This document shows, piece by piece, positions 1 to 12,303 of a stretch of DNA of 64,000 bases (position 1 is its first letter; each line of letters opens with the position of its first letter). The notes beneath the pieces are model-generated. The model searched no databases. It was not told the origin of the DNA and saw nothing but the letters and a program-made list of their open reading frames with translations. This stretch comes from Elephas maximus indicus. Taxonomy: Eukaryota; Chordata; Mammalia; Proboscidea; Elephantidae. Position numbers and translations under genes: made by a program. The DNA is taken from NCBI RefSeq assembly GCF_024166365.1, contig NC_064819.1, forward strand, positions 1,686,501 through 1,750,500, given 5' to 3'.

Positions 1-414
1 TTTCCAATTTTCCTAGATTCATACTTCGTACATTCCAGATTCCGATTATTAATGGATGTTTGCAGCTGTTTCTTCTTATTTTGAGTCATGCCACATCAGC
101 AAATGATGGTCCCGAAAGCTTTACTCCATCCACGTCATTAAGGTCGACTCTACTTTGAGGAGGCAGCTCTTCCCCAGTCATCTTTTGAGTGCCTTCCAAC
201 CTGGGGGGCTCATATTCCAGCACTATATGAGACAATGTTCTGCTGCTATTCATAACGTTTTCACTGGCTAATGATTTTCAGAAGTAGACTGCCGGGTCCT
301 TTTCCTACTCTGTCTTAGTCTGGAATCTCAGCTGAAACCTGTCCTTCATGGGTGACCCTGCTGGTATCTGAATACCAGTGGTATAGCTTCCAGCATCACA
401 ACAACACGCAAGCC
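1..414 (-). mobile_element. RTE LINE 5' UTR and start of endonuclease (inverted piece)
   Basis: The reverse complement reads as the RTE 5' end (tcagtttgtcatactgtggg) followed by the 5' UTR and, at the window edge, the endonuclease start (ITNWNVRSMNLG-like: cggaatctggaatgtacgaa). It faces away from the adjoining RTE body at 415-2462. It continues past the left end of the window. Confidence 0.75.
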
Positions 415-2462
415 CCCACAGTATGACAAACTGAGAAACGTGAATTTAGAGACCATCTGAAGAATAGATTTGATGCACTGAACACTAGCGACCAAATACC
501 AGACGAGATGTGGAATGACATCAAGGACATCATACATGAAGAAAGCAAGAGGTCATTGAAAAGACAGAAAAGACCAAGAGGGATGGCAGAGGAGACTCTG
601 AAACTTGTTCTCGGAAGTCGAGCAGCTAAAGCAAAAGGAAGAATTGATGAAGTCAAAGAACTGAACAGAAGATTTCAAAGGGTGGCTTGAGAAGATAAAG
701 TATTATAATGACTTGTGCAAAGAGGGAGAGATGGAAAACCAAAAGGGAAGAACACACTTGGCGTTTCTCAAGCTGAAAGAATTGAAAAAATTCAAGCCTC
801 GAGTTGCAATAGTGAAGGATTCTATGGGAGAAATATTAGATGATGCAGGAAGCATCAAAAGAAGATGGAAGGAATACACAGAGTCATTATACCAAAAAGA
901 ATTAGCCAATTTTCAACCATTTCAAGAGGTAGCATATGATCAGGAACCGATGGTACTGAAGGAAGAAGTCCAAACTGTTCTGAAGGCATTGGTGAAAAAC
1001 AAGGCTCCAGGAATTGATGGAATATCAATTGAGATGTTTCAACAAACAGATGCAGCGCTGGAGGTGCTCACTTGTCTATGCCAAGAAATATGGAAGACAG
1101 CTTCCTGGCCAACTGACTGTAAGAGATCCACATTTATGCCTATTCCCAAGAAAGGTGATCCAACTGAATGTTGAAATTAGAGGACAATATCATTAATATC
1201 ACATGCAAGCAAAATTTTGCTGAAGATCATTCAAAAGTGGCTGCAGCAGTATATCAACAGGGAACTGCCAGAAATTCAGGCTGGTTTCAGAAGAGAATGT
1301 GGAACCAGGGATATCATTGCTGATGTCAGATGAATCCTAGCTGAAAGCAGAGAATACCAGAAGGATGTTTACCTGTGTTTTATTGACTATGCAAAGGCAT
1401 TAGACTGTGTGGATCATAACAAACTATGGACAACATTGTGAAGAATGGGAATTCCAAGAACACTTAATTGTGCTCATGACAAACCTTTACATAGATCAAA
1501 AGGCAGTTGGTCAGACAGAACAAGGGGATACTGGTTGGTTTAAAGTCAGGAAAGGTGTATGTCAGGGTTGTATCCTTTCACCATACCTATTTAATCTGTA
1601 TGCTGAGCAAATAATCCGAGAAGCTGGACTATATAAAGAATGAGGCACCAGGATTGGAGGAAGGCTCATTAATAACCTGCATTATGCAGATGACACAACC
1701 TTGCTTGCTGAAAGTGAAAAGGACTTGAAGCACTTACTAATGAAGATCAAAGCCCACAGCCTTCAGTATGCGTTGCACCTCAACATAAAGAAAACAAAAA
1801 ATCCTCACAACTGGACCAATGAGCAATATCATGATAAACGGAGAAAAGATTGAAGTTGTCAAGGATTTCATTTTACTTAGATCCACTGTCAACAGCCATG
1901 GAAGCAGCAGTCAAGAAATCAAGAGACACATTGCATTCGGTGAATCTGCTGCAAAGGACCTCTTTAAAGTGTTGAAGAGCAAAGATGTCACCTTGAACAC
2001 TAAGGTGTGCCTGACCCAAGCCATGGTATTTTCGATCGCATCATTTGCATGTGAAAGCTGGACAAAGAATAAGGAAGACCGAAGAAGAATTGTTGCCTTT
2101 GAATTGTGGTGTTGGCAAAGAATATTGAATATACCATGGACTGCCAAAATAATGAACAAATCTGTCTTAGAAGAAGTACAGCCAGAACGCTCCTTAGAAG
2201 CAAGGATGGCGAGACTGCATCTTACGTACTTTGGACATGTTGTCAGAAGGGATCAGTCCCTGGAGAAGGACATCATGCTTGGCAGAGTACAGGGTCAGCG
2301 GAAAAGAGGAAGACCCTCAATGAGGTGGATTAACACTGTGGCTGCAACAATGAGCTCAACCATAACGATTGTAAAGATGGTGCAGGACCGGGCAGTGTTT
2401 CATTCTTTTGTGCAAAGGGTAGCTATGAGTCGGAGCCGACTCGACAGCACCTGACAACAATA
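415..2462 (+). mobile_element. RTE LINE, linker, reverse transcriptase and 3' end
   Basis: Decayed RTE-clade ORF: TEKREFRDHLKNRFDALNTS, then KNKAPGIDGISIEMFQ, KVRKGVCQGCILSPYLFNLY and the catalytic [12 protein letters not shown] (about 1684-1720). The C-terminal part, open at 1819-2454, holds [29 protein letters not shown] and RKRGRPSMRW. Several stops and frameshifts split it. It ends gactcgacagcacctgacaa plus (CAA)n, the tail shared with AfroSINEs. Confidence 0.93.
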
Positions 2463-3041
2463 ACAACACATCCTATTTTTATTTTTATGGTGGCTACCAA
2501 AATTTAATGACTCATTCTTATGTTTTTTTTTTCCTGTAAGTTTTAAAGTGGACTAGTATCTAAATCTCTCCACCACAAAACCAAGAGAAATACCTCAGCA
2601 CACTGCAAGTCCCTATGGTCTTCTTCATCTCCAGCCTACATCCACCCCATAATGACATTAACTAGAACAATGCTACTCAAAATGTAGCTGGACCACACAC
2701 TGTTTGATACGTTTGTGATTTAAAAAAAAAAAAGAGCTTTGTTCCACAATAAATGTCACTTGGACTACAGCTTAATTTCATTTACTTTTTTTTTTCTACC
2801 AAGATTTGTCAGAAATCTCCAGAAAAATCATTTATATTTAGAGCAGAACCTACATCTTCCTTACAAGTACAAAATCTCACAATTATGTGAAGATTAGAAA
2901 CTTCTCATTTTTGAGGTTTTTTTCTTTTTTTTTTTTTTTTTAACCTTTTAATATATGTACAGGAGAGAGTTAACATAGCAGGCCTGAGACCGCTATCCTC
3001 AGAAAGGCCTGCTTACAAGTATAGCCCTTGGCTGGTGTTCT
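2463..3041. other. No gene or recognised repeat
   Basis: AT-rich sequence with A and T runs (2720, 2785, 2925) that are probably remnants of old retroposon tails. Nothing else identified. Confidence 0.5.
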
Positions 3042-4009
3042 GCACTGAACCGTGTCCCCCCAAAAGATATGAAGTCCTAACCCCTGTTCCTGTGAATGTG
3101 ACCTGGTTTGGAAACAGATTTTTCTTTTCTTCTTTTTTTTTTTTTGTTATCAGTTAAGTTCAATGAGGTCATACTGGACAAGGTGGGTCCTAACACTAAT
3201 CCCTTCTGAGGAGGGTCAGACACACAAGGGGAAGACGTCAGGTGACAACAGAGGCAGATGCATCTGTAATCAGCCAAGGAATGCCCAAGACTGCCAGCAG
3301 CCGCCAGAATCTAGGAGCCAGGCAGGCAACAGTTCCTCTCTCAAGGCCCTTGGAAGAAACCAACACAGCCAACGTCCTGAAGACAGACTTCTAGCCTCCA
3401 GAACTGTGAGGAAATTAAATTCTGCTCTTTAAAGCCACCCACTTTGTGGTATTTTGTTATGGTTACTGTCATGGATGGTACTATGTCCACCCAAAAATGT
3501 GTGTATCAACTTGGCTAGGCCATGATTCCCAGTATTGTTTGGTGGTCCTCCACTTTGTGATTGTAATTTTATGTTGAGAGGATGAGGGTGGGATTGTAAC
3601 ACCACCCTTACTCAGGTCACCTCCCTGATCCAAGGTAAAGGGAGTTTCCCTGGGGTGTGGCCTGTACTACCTTTTATCTCTTAAAAGATAAAGGAAAGGG
3701 AAGCAAGCAGAGAGTTGAGGGCTTCATACCACCAAGAAAGCAGCACCAGGAGCAGAGCGTGTCCTTTGGACATGGGGTCCCTGCACCTGAGAAGCTCGTC
3801 GACCATGGGAGGATTGAGGATAAGGACTTTCCTCCAGAGCCAACAGAGAGAGAAAGCCTTCCCCTGGAATGGATGCCCTGAATTTGGACTTGTAACCTAC
3901 TAGACTGTGAGAAAATAAATTTCTCTTTGTTAAAGCCGTCCACTTGTGGTATTTCTGAATGGCAGCACTAAATGACTAAGACAGTTACCCTAGGGAACTA
4001 AGGCAGCTG
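3042..4009 (+). mobile_element. Old MaLR-type LTR fossil, split by a younger LTR
   Basis: Left part 3042-3466 (gtgtccccccaaaagatatg; ctagcctccagaactgtgag) and right part 3984-4009 (ends aactaaggcag) read as an MLT1/MST-like LTR. A complete 517-bp LTR sits between them. Clearly older than the insert. Confidence 0.65.
3467..3983 (+). mobile_element. Solo LTR fossil, MaLR/ERVL-like, 517 bp
   Basis: Begins TG and ends CA, flanked by an identical 5-bp duplication GTTAC (3462-3466 and 3984-3988). It has gagaaaataaatttctcttt near the 3' end, an LTR-like poly(A) signal. No internal retroviral region is attached. Confidence 0.85.
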
Positions 4010-4044
4010 GCATCAGGAAACCTGGCTGCTAAATGGTTCCCTAC

Positions 4045-4563
4045 TGTGATGGATTGAATTGTGTCCCCAAAGCTGTGTATCAATTTGGCTAGGCCATGAT
4101 TCCCAGTACTGTGTGATTGTTCACCATTTTGTGATCTTATGTGATTTTCCTATATGTTGTAAATTCTACTTCTGTGCTGTTAATGAGGCAAGATTAGAGG
4201 CAGTTATATTAAAGAGGCAGGACTCAATCTACAAGATTAGGTTGTATTTTGAGTCAATTTATTTTGAGATATAAAAAAAAATTGAGTAGAGAGACGGGGG
4301 ACCTCCTACCACCAAAAAAGTAGTGCCAGGAATAGAGCGCATCCTCTGGACCTGGGGTCCCTGTACTGAGAAGCTCCTCGACCAGGGGCAGATTAACGAC
4401 AAGGACTTTCCCCCAGAGCTGACAGAGACAGAAAGCCTTCCCCTGGAGCTGGCACCCTGAATTCAGACTTCTAGCTTTCTAGACTGTGAGAGAATAAATT
4501 TCTGTTTGTTAAAGCCATCTACCTGTGGCACTTTTGGTACAGCAGCACTAGATAACTAAGACA
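4045..4563 (+). mobile_element. Solo LTR fossil, same family
   Basis: TG...CA boundaries (tgtgatggattgaattgtgt to gataactaagaca); the same family as the copy just upstream in tandem orientation. The flanking 5-mers are similar but not identical. Confidence 0.82.
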
Positions 4564-4589
4564 CTTATACTGACCTAAAACTTTCAGTA

Positions 4590-5036
4590 ACGGATAAAGG
4601 TAGCTCACTGTGCCTGAACTGTTTCCGCAAACTATGTGGTTTATGCAGAACACCTGCCTTCTTTCAGGGAGCCTGAAACTTCACTGAATATATCACACTG
4701 GTAGTATGCACCTGTATGATCAACACCCAATAAAAACTCTGGACCCCCAGGCTCAGGCAAGCCTTCCCGGTAGACAACTTTTCACACATGTTGTTACAGC
4801 TCCTTGCTGGGAGAGTTAAGCACATCCCCTGGGACTCCATTGGGAGAGACTCTTGGAAGCTTGCACCTGGTCTCCTTGAACTTCACCCCAAGGGCCTTTT
4901 CTCTTCACCGATCTTGCTTTAAATCTTGCAATAAATCATAGCCATGACTATGACTGTACGCTAAGTCTGTGAGTCCTTCAAATAAGTCTCCGAACTTGGG
5001 GGTAACCTTGGGGACCCTTGACACAATCCACCTGAG
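4590..5036 (+). mobile_element. Degraded ERV-type LTR fossil
   Basis: Contains caacacccaataaaaactct, gggactccattgggagagac and gcaataaatcatagccatga, as in class I (gamma-like) LTRs, ending near accttggggacccttgacac. Its boundaries are approximate and no internal genes are seen. Confidence 0.55.
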
Positions 5037-5200
5037 AATAAGTCAAACCATTTGAACATACTTCAACATATCTACCTGTGGGATGCCATCTCATCTATTC
5101 AGGGTACCAGAGAGCATACTATTCACTTCCAATAAAAGCAATGAAGATATACATTAGAGGCATACTATAATGTAAACTTGTCCACCAAAATAACTCTGCC

Positions 5201-5370
5201 CAAACCCTGGTGGCTTAGTGGTTAAGTGCTACGGCTGCTAACCAAAGGGTCGGCAGTTGGAATCCACCAGGCACTCCTTGGAAACTCTAAGGGGCAGTTC
5301 TACTCTGTCATATAGGGTCGCTATGAGTCAGGATCGACTCGACGGCAGTGGGTTTGGTTTTTTGGTTTAA
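5201..5370 (+). mobile_element. AfroSINE, full length
   Basis: Head ccctggtggcttagtggtta, B-box region ggcagttggaatccacc, tail gactcgacggcagtgggttt. Complete and little diverged. Confidence 0.93.
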
Positions 5371-6298
5371 CAAGTAATAAGAATTAAAATGTTAATAATC
5401 AGTGAGAACAACAGCAAAATCCATGTTTTGTTCCCAATTAAAAAAAAAACTGAGCTTATGATTAACATAAAAGCACAAGCTGAATACAGCAAACTTTCCT
5501 AAAATATTTTAATAACATGAATATGGCAGAGAGCTCAATTACCAAACATAAAAACTAAGATTGCTTAAAACAACTGCTTTTCTCTCTGTTGAGAAAAACA
5601 ACCTTGAGGGAAGTGAATCTTTACACTCCTTCTCTACAACTCAAATCATTCTAAGAATTCACCTCCTACACATGAGTGCTGTCTGATTTTTAATCACCAG
5701 ATCTCTCTAGAGAGATGTGCCAGTGCCACAGGTATGACCTTAAAAGAAAGCTAAAAAAGCTAAGCCAAGAAGAAAACTTCTGTGAAGTTATATTCTCTAC
5801 CCACCATCTACCCCACTGCCATCGAGTCGATTCCAACTCGTAACAACCCTATAGGACAGGGTAGAACTGCCCAATAGAGTTTCCAAGGAGCACCTGGCAG
5901 ATTTGAACTGCTGACCTCTTGGTTAGCAGCTGTAGCACTTAACCACTACACCACCAGGGTTTCCAAATATTCTCTAAATACAAAGCAACTACGCGATATG
6001 ATGAATTTCTAAAAGAAGAGAATCATGGGGAACACGTCTCTGTTGCTTCTTGACTACTTGTAAAATGATAAATTTCAAGAACAATAATCTAATAACAATA
6101 ATCTAATGAAGATATTGGGTGGACAAGTCATACATCATGTCGCATGTGTGTGCCATCAATTTCTGTCAATGCCATAGGTGATATTGAATGTAAATTTTGT
6201 AATGAGCTGTTGCACAGAAAACATAAGAAGAATATGATTACACTGAATTTTGAATGGAAGTACTCATTCAGACAATAATTATTACAAGTTAAATAACT
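5371..6298. other. Intergenic, only the AfroSINE at 5813-5967
   Basis: Apart from that SINE the sequence is AT-rich and unassigned; no convincing open frame. Confidence 0.5.
5813..5967 (-). mobile_element. AfroSINE
   Basis: Reverse-complement copy, from cactgccatcgagtcgattc to ccactacaccaccagggttt. Confidence 0.92.
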
Positions 6299-7165
6299 AT
6301 GTCTTAGAAGAAATACAACCAAGTTGCTCCTTAGAAGTGATGATGGAGAGACTTTGGCTTGCTTACTTTGGACACATCATTAGGAAAGACCAATGCTAGA
6401 AAAGGACATCTTGTTTGGTAAAGCAGAGGGTCAGGAAAAGGAAACTGTGGTCATTCAGGTTGTGTATCAACTTGACTGGACCACGATTTTCAGTGGTTTG
6501 GTATTTATGATATAGTTTGGCAGTCATATAATGATGTAATTACTTCCATGATGAGATCTGATATACTGTGATCGCCTCCATGATGGGATCTGCTCTGAAT
6601 AGCCAATGAGTTGAACTGGCATTTCCTTGGGGTATGGCCTGCATCCAATATAGGTGGACTTTCTGGCAAGGCTCGTGGGCTTTCGCTCATTCTGGATCCT
6701 GCAGCTGACTCCTGTTCATCTGACCTCTGGTTCTTGGGACTTGAGCTAGCAGGTTAGATGCTGTCTTGTCTGCCAATCTTGGGATTCATTGGTTTTTGCA
6801 TCCTGTGAGCCGGAGCCCTGCTGTCTAACCTGCTGATCTTGGATTCCCCAGCCCCCAAAGCTACATGAATCAGGAGAAGCTTCCAGACTGACCCACGGAC
6901 TTGGGACTTTCCAGCCTCTGCAACCGCATGAGCCATTTCCTTGATATAAACCTCTCTCTAAATATTTTTTTTTCTATACTTCACTGGTTTTGCTTCTCTA
7001 AAGAACCCAGCCTAAGGCAGAAACCGTCAATGAGATGGATTAACACAGTAGCCACAACAACGAGAGCAATATGATTACATTGATCACGATGATAATGAAG
7101 ATGACAGAGGACCAGGCAATACTTTGTTCTGTTACACACAAAGTCATGAGTTGGAGCTGACTCAA
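6299..7165 (+). mobile_element. RTE LINE 3' fragment, split by an LTR
   Basis: RTE C-terminal coding sequence at 6299-6445 (cttagaagaaatacaaccaa) and 7020-7165 (gagatggattaacacagtag), interrupted by the LTR at 6446-7019. Confidence 0.88.
6446..7019 (+). mobile_element. Solo LTR fossil inside RTE, 574 bp
   Basis: TG...CA element with a perfect 5-bp duplication GAAAC (6441-6445 and 7020-7024), splitting an RTE fragment. A second LTR family in the window (ttgtgtatcaacttgactgg; tgcttctctaaagaacccag). Confidence 0.82.
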
Positions 7166-9407
7166 CAGCAACTAACAAGAGAAATAAGTTACATGTGGAA
7201 AGTTCTCCCACATCATCCTTATTCTTTCTCCTTCCTTTCTCCCCAAATTTTCTTCCTCATACAAAAGGTTGCAGTCCTAATTAGACCGAGACCAGGTCTT
7301 TCTCATATTTTATTCCTGGTATCCAGATCAATTTCTAGTAAGCACAGACTCAATACATGTCATTACTGTTGTGAAAATAAGAACAGAAGTGAAAGCAAAA
7401 AGACCTGTGTAAATTGGAGACTGAGGATTTAATCCACCATTTCCCCCTGCACCTAGAAGGAAGTATTCTTAGAATCTCTGTCCTCATTTCTGTCAGGGCA
7501 TTCAAACCATTTCTAGACTAGAGTGACAGTTTGCTGTATGTGTGAGCTGTGCTCGCTTTCACTCTGTTGTCCCTGATTCTGCCTACCTACCGGATCCATT
7601 GCCGCTGAGTTGATTCCGACTCATAGCGACCCTATAGGACAGAGTAGAACTTCCCCACAGGATTTCCAAGGAGTGGCTGGTGGATTCAAACTGCTGACCT
7701 TTTGGCTAGCTGCCAAACACTTAACCACTGTGCCACCAGAGCTCCCATACCTACCTAGACCTACAATATCTGCTTTCTTCATGTCTTAGATGGATTCCCT
7801 ACACTTGATGCCTGTTCGACTTGCACATAAACTGGGATCGCCCTGGACCCCATGGCCACTCATTACAGAGGCAGACATCACTAAAGGAACAATTGAGATG
7901 ATCTTATCCCTGCGATAAGATGTCCACCACCGTTCTACCCATGTTCCTTCTATCATCATTAGCAGAAGATGATAGAGTGTAACTACAGCATTTAGGTCAA
8001 ATAAGTTTTATCGATAAAAGCTGATTCTAAGGAACACATGTAAAGTAGATAATACTTGTCCAGATCATATTAAATAAAAAATCTTGTTAACTTTGTGGAG
8101 AACTGCCTCGCCGGCTGTCAAAACAGGAGGATTCTCTAGCCACATCCTGAGCCCTGCTCATTTTCACAATGTAACCAGAGTACTGCCGTTCGCCAAAGAT
8201 TATAAAAACCCACTTGATGAGGAAATATCCTGAGTGGAAGGGAGACTCCTGAGCTTTCTGAATTCTAGTCATTACATTAAGGAAGGATGATATTTTGGTC
8301 TGCTTAACCTGCAGCCACAGCCACTCAAGCTCTGAAGCTTTATCATGACTACAACAGTCTCCAAATCATTCACCCAGCTTTGTGCTCTGCCACGACAGGG
8401 CCAAAATGTATGTAGGACACTCCAACTCTCCTGTCTGATGGCCCTTCATTTAGGATCACACAAGGAATCACACAGCATCATACCATGCTGTATCCATCAG
8501 AATCTCCCAGTTACAGATAACAGAAAATCCAGCTCTGACTAGTTTCTTAAAAACAAGGAGAGGGCCATACGGTGTGATGGAGAACAGAGGGACAGAGAAT
8601 GTGGCTCTTGAGACAAGTCAGGGCAGTGGCCCCATTCCCACTCCAATCTCTCAATACTGTTTTTCTTGGTGTGTTGGCCTTATTCTCCGTTTAGGCTCTT
8701 TTGACTTCCTCTTGATGGCAGGAATGGACATCATCATGAGGCTGGACTCACATTTCAGCATCGTGATATGAGCCCAGATGGCAGAGGCAGCTGCCCCTCC
8801 AGCTGTCACAGAGATGACTGGCTTGGTTGAGGTCATCTGTACATTGCTCAAGTAGTCATTATTGTCATAACACATCCAATAAATGGCCAAATTCCACCTC
8901 CTGTGATCACAAGAGTTCTGTTACTGATAGCCCCATCAGAACCACATACAGAGTGGGAGAGGAGGGTTTCCTCTACACAAAGGGTGCTTGAAAACAACAT
9001 CTTCACTTCAAATGTCTATATCCAAACTAATGTTTGATCACTGCCAACATTCATTCATAAATATTTATTGAGCCAGACAACTATGCTAGATGATGAGAAT
9101 ATAACATGAATAAGGTCTGATCCTTACCCTGGTCTGTACTCTGTGTCCAAAACAGAATTATTGGTTCCTCTCCTAATCTGTTCCTTTGCAGCTATTCCCA
9201 ACTCAATAAATAGCAACTACATCTTCTAATTGCTCCAGTGGAGAAATCTTCGGAGAAATTCATGACTCTTTCTTTGGAAAAAAAAAACATAAAACTATTT
9301 TTATAGTTTCTTTTATACCCCCCCCCATCCAATCTGTTAAATCGTCTTGGCTTTTCCTCAAAATAGTTGCTGAATATGACTGTCTTAGCTCATCCACTGC
9401 TACCACC
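7166..9407. other. Intergenic, mostly unassigned
   Basis: Holds the AfroSINE at 7590-7747. Around 8350 and 9430 the same phrase (tctccaaatcattcacccag) recurs, suggesting a second decayed L2 piece at about 8290-8540. Short open frames have no recognisable product. Confidence 0.45.
7590..7747 (-). mobile_element. AfroSINE
   Basis: Starts attgccgctgagttgattcc, ends actgtgccaccagagctccc. Confidence 0.9.
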
Positions 9408-10235
9408 CTTGTTCAAGCCACCATTACCACCTAGATTATTACAATAGCCTCCAAATCGTTCACCCAGCTTTGCCCTTCAGTATATTCTCAACATAGCAGC
9501 AACTGTGATTCTGTTAAAATATAAGCCTAAAAACAGCTTCCCATCTCACTAAAAGCCAAAGTCCTTTTAATGACTAGAAGACCCTCATGGTCCTTTCCTT
9601 CCTCCCCAGAATCTAGTCTGTCTGACCTCATCTAATACTATTCTTCCTTTTGTTTACTCCATTCCAGCCACACTGGCCTCCTTGCTATTCTTCAAGCAAG
9701 CCATACACACTCCTGCCTCTGAGCCTTTGCACCTCTACCTGGAAAGCTTCCCCCCAGATAATCACATGACTATTCTACCACCTCCTTCAAGTCTGTGCTC
9801 AAACGTGACTTTCTCAGTGAGGACCATTATCAAATTGCAACACCCCACATGCCTACACACGCACACATATCCTATTTCCCTACCCAGCTTTAGTTTTTTC
9901 CTAAGCATTTATCATTATCTAAGACACTCTTTGGAGCCCTGGTGTTGCAGTGGTTAAGCGTTTGGCTGCTAACCAAAAGGTCAGCAGTTCGAATCACCAG
10001 CCACTCCTTGGAAATCCTATAAGGCAGTTCTACTCTGTCTTATAGGGTTGCTATAAGTCAGAATCGACTCAACGGCATGGGAAGACACTCAATGTTTTAC
10101 TTATTTATTGTATGATGAGAATAACATGAGAACAGGGAGTTTTGCCTGTTTCATTCACTCATCTATCTCCAGTATCTAGCACAGTGCCTGGCATGTAGTA
10201 GCACACACATTAAATATTTGATGAATGAAAAATTA
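9408..10235 (+). mobile_element. L2 LINE 3' region, split by an AfroSINE
   Basis: cagcttcccatctcactaaa, cattccagccacactggcct, cagtgcctggcatgtagtag and the end ttaaatatttgatgaatgaa match the well-known L2 3' segment. The AfroSINE at 9932-10081 interrupts it. Confidence 0.8.
9932..10081 (+). mobile_element. AfroSINE inside an L2 element
   Basis: Head gagccctggtgttgcagtgg, end gactcaacggcatggg. The direct repeat AAGACACTC on both sides (9920s and 10083-10091) is its target-site duplication. Confidence 0.92.
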
Positions 10236-10254
10236 TTGAATCTAAGCGAGGGGT

Positions 10255-10670
10255 ATCTTACCAATTTTATTGTTACATAACATACACTATAGTATAACAC
10301 ATGGACAAGTTCAGAACTCTTCACTTACCGACCATCTCATTATCTGACACTTCACATTGACAATAGTAAAAAAATCAACTATCCAACTATTTTGCACATT
10401 AACGACGTACGTCTGGCAGTAACGAATGCCAAGGTGCAAGGCGAGAGTAACACTGGCTGCAATGGTTAAAGTTATGGGTCTACCTGGCTGGGCTATGATT
10501 CTCAGTGGTTTGGCGGTTACTTTAATGATGTAATTCGGCAGTTATGTAATGATGTAGTCATCCTCCATTTTGCTATCCGGTGTGGTCATCTTCCATTTTC
10601 ACACAATTTTCACAAAATGACCTAGTCTTTGGAACCTAACCATGTCGATAAGTGAGGAGTGGGTGTACAG
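10255..10670. mobile_element. Possible Tigger-type DNA transposon remnant
   Basis: ctttggaacctaaccatgtc and gataagtgaggagtgggtgt resemble the end of Tc1/mariner Tigger derivatives; an LTR fragment lies inside. Tentative. Confidence 0.35.
10463..10610 (+). mobile_element. Partial LTR fossil, same family as 6446-7019
   Basis: Only the first part is recognisable (ttctcagtggtttggcggtt; cagttatgtaatgatgtagt). It seems to lie inside an older DNA-transposon-like repeat. Confidence 0.55.
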
Positions 10671-11639
10671 TGCATGAACACAGTCTTCATTTATCAATCT
10701 TCCCGGGCTAACATAGCTTGACAGAATACATTTCTGACCTCAGTGCTGTGGAACTAGAACAAGAATGGGTTTTCTGTATTTCTCTAACAAGTCCTTAGTT
10801 CAAGCCCTAATTTACATGCTTGTTATGTTTGTGCAATCCACACAACTAAATAGTTGCTTGGTTTTTTTTAATCTACAGTTCCATTCCCCACTAGGACAGA
10901 AACCCTATTCTTCGTCTCAGCTCTGACACCTTGTCTATCCAGGAGGCTAGATCCTGACTCCCCACTCAGTAGCCATTGGCTAGGATCCCAGTTCACAGAG
11001 AGTGATCCTTTAGAACCACAATGTTGCCAACAACCAGATTCAGAGTATTTCCAGAACCCAGAGAGTTCTAGTGCAACATTCCACCCACTAAGACTGGATT
11101 TTGACCTGATTTTCCTGGACTTTGGCAGTTCCCTGTGGACCCTGTGATTTCCATCGCAGCTCTACAACAGGGCTAGTTCTCTCAAGCAAATTCCTCCGGT
11201 TTCTGGCTTTCTCCCCTTTTTACAATATGCCTCATTACTGTGCATACCTCATCTTGGACCTTCAGCCTGCACTGAAAGTTAGGAAAGTATGCGACCGCAT
11301 TTGCCCAGTGAAAGCATAGTGTATAATTTACTCTAAACCATCTTTCTGAAGTTTTGTGTGCCTTGTTTACAAGCATGCTTAAAAAAAGTGAAGCAAGACA
11401 ATTTATTTTGTAAAAATTTGTCCTGTCAATGGATCCTGAATTCAGAGCCACATAAGGTTACAAAATGAGTACTGTGATGTCTTTTAATCCCTGACCACCT
11501 CCAAAACTCCTCTAAAAATTGGCAAAAGCCCTTTATACTCTGGTTTATTTTCAAACCTAAAACCTCCAGGTTTAGAAATGAAATGGCGTATGTGAAAGCA
11601 CTTTCAAGGTTCAGAGAGCCTGGAAAGAGTGTCTGGAAA
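10671..11639. other. Intergenic, nothing identified
   Basis: Non-repetitive-looking AT-rich DNA; no exon-like frame with splice signals recognised. Confidence 0.45.
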
Positions 11640-12303
11640 TGGACTCACATATATATGGAAACTTAATGTAGGACAGAAGTAGGATTACCAATCGGTGAAG
11701 AAAAAATGAATATTTAATATTGTTGAGACAACTGACTAATCATTTGGAAAAAAAATAATGCTAACTTTTTACCTGATTCTCTACACTAAAATAAGTCCCA
11801 GGTGTATTAAATATTAAAACATAAAAGAAACCATGAAAGCTGCTAGAAGAAAAAATAGGTTAATTTGTTTATAATCTTGGAATAGTTTTCTAGGCATGAC
11901 ACCAAGCTTAAAATACATAAAAGACTGCTAAACTTGACTACCCACAAATAAAAACCTATACAGCCAAAAATACTACTAAAAAGTCAAAAGATGAACAACA
12001 AATTGGGGAAAATATTCGTAAAGAAAATGACAGGCCAAGGGTCAATATCATTAATAATTAGTTATTATAAACCAATTCTTAGAAAGTGAATAACCTAATA
12101 GAAAACATGATGTTTATGAAAAAAAGGATACATAGCTAACCAAAATGTCAAAATATGTTTATCCTCCCTAAATAACCAGGTAAATAAGGTTTTTCATCTA
12201 TTCATTGACAAGATTATACAATATGATAATATCTAGGTCTATAGGGAATGTTCAGGCACTGTGATATTTTGTTATTAGAAAGCGACTTACTCCGGGTTCT
12301 CTG

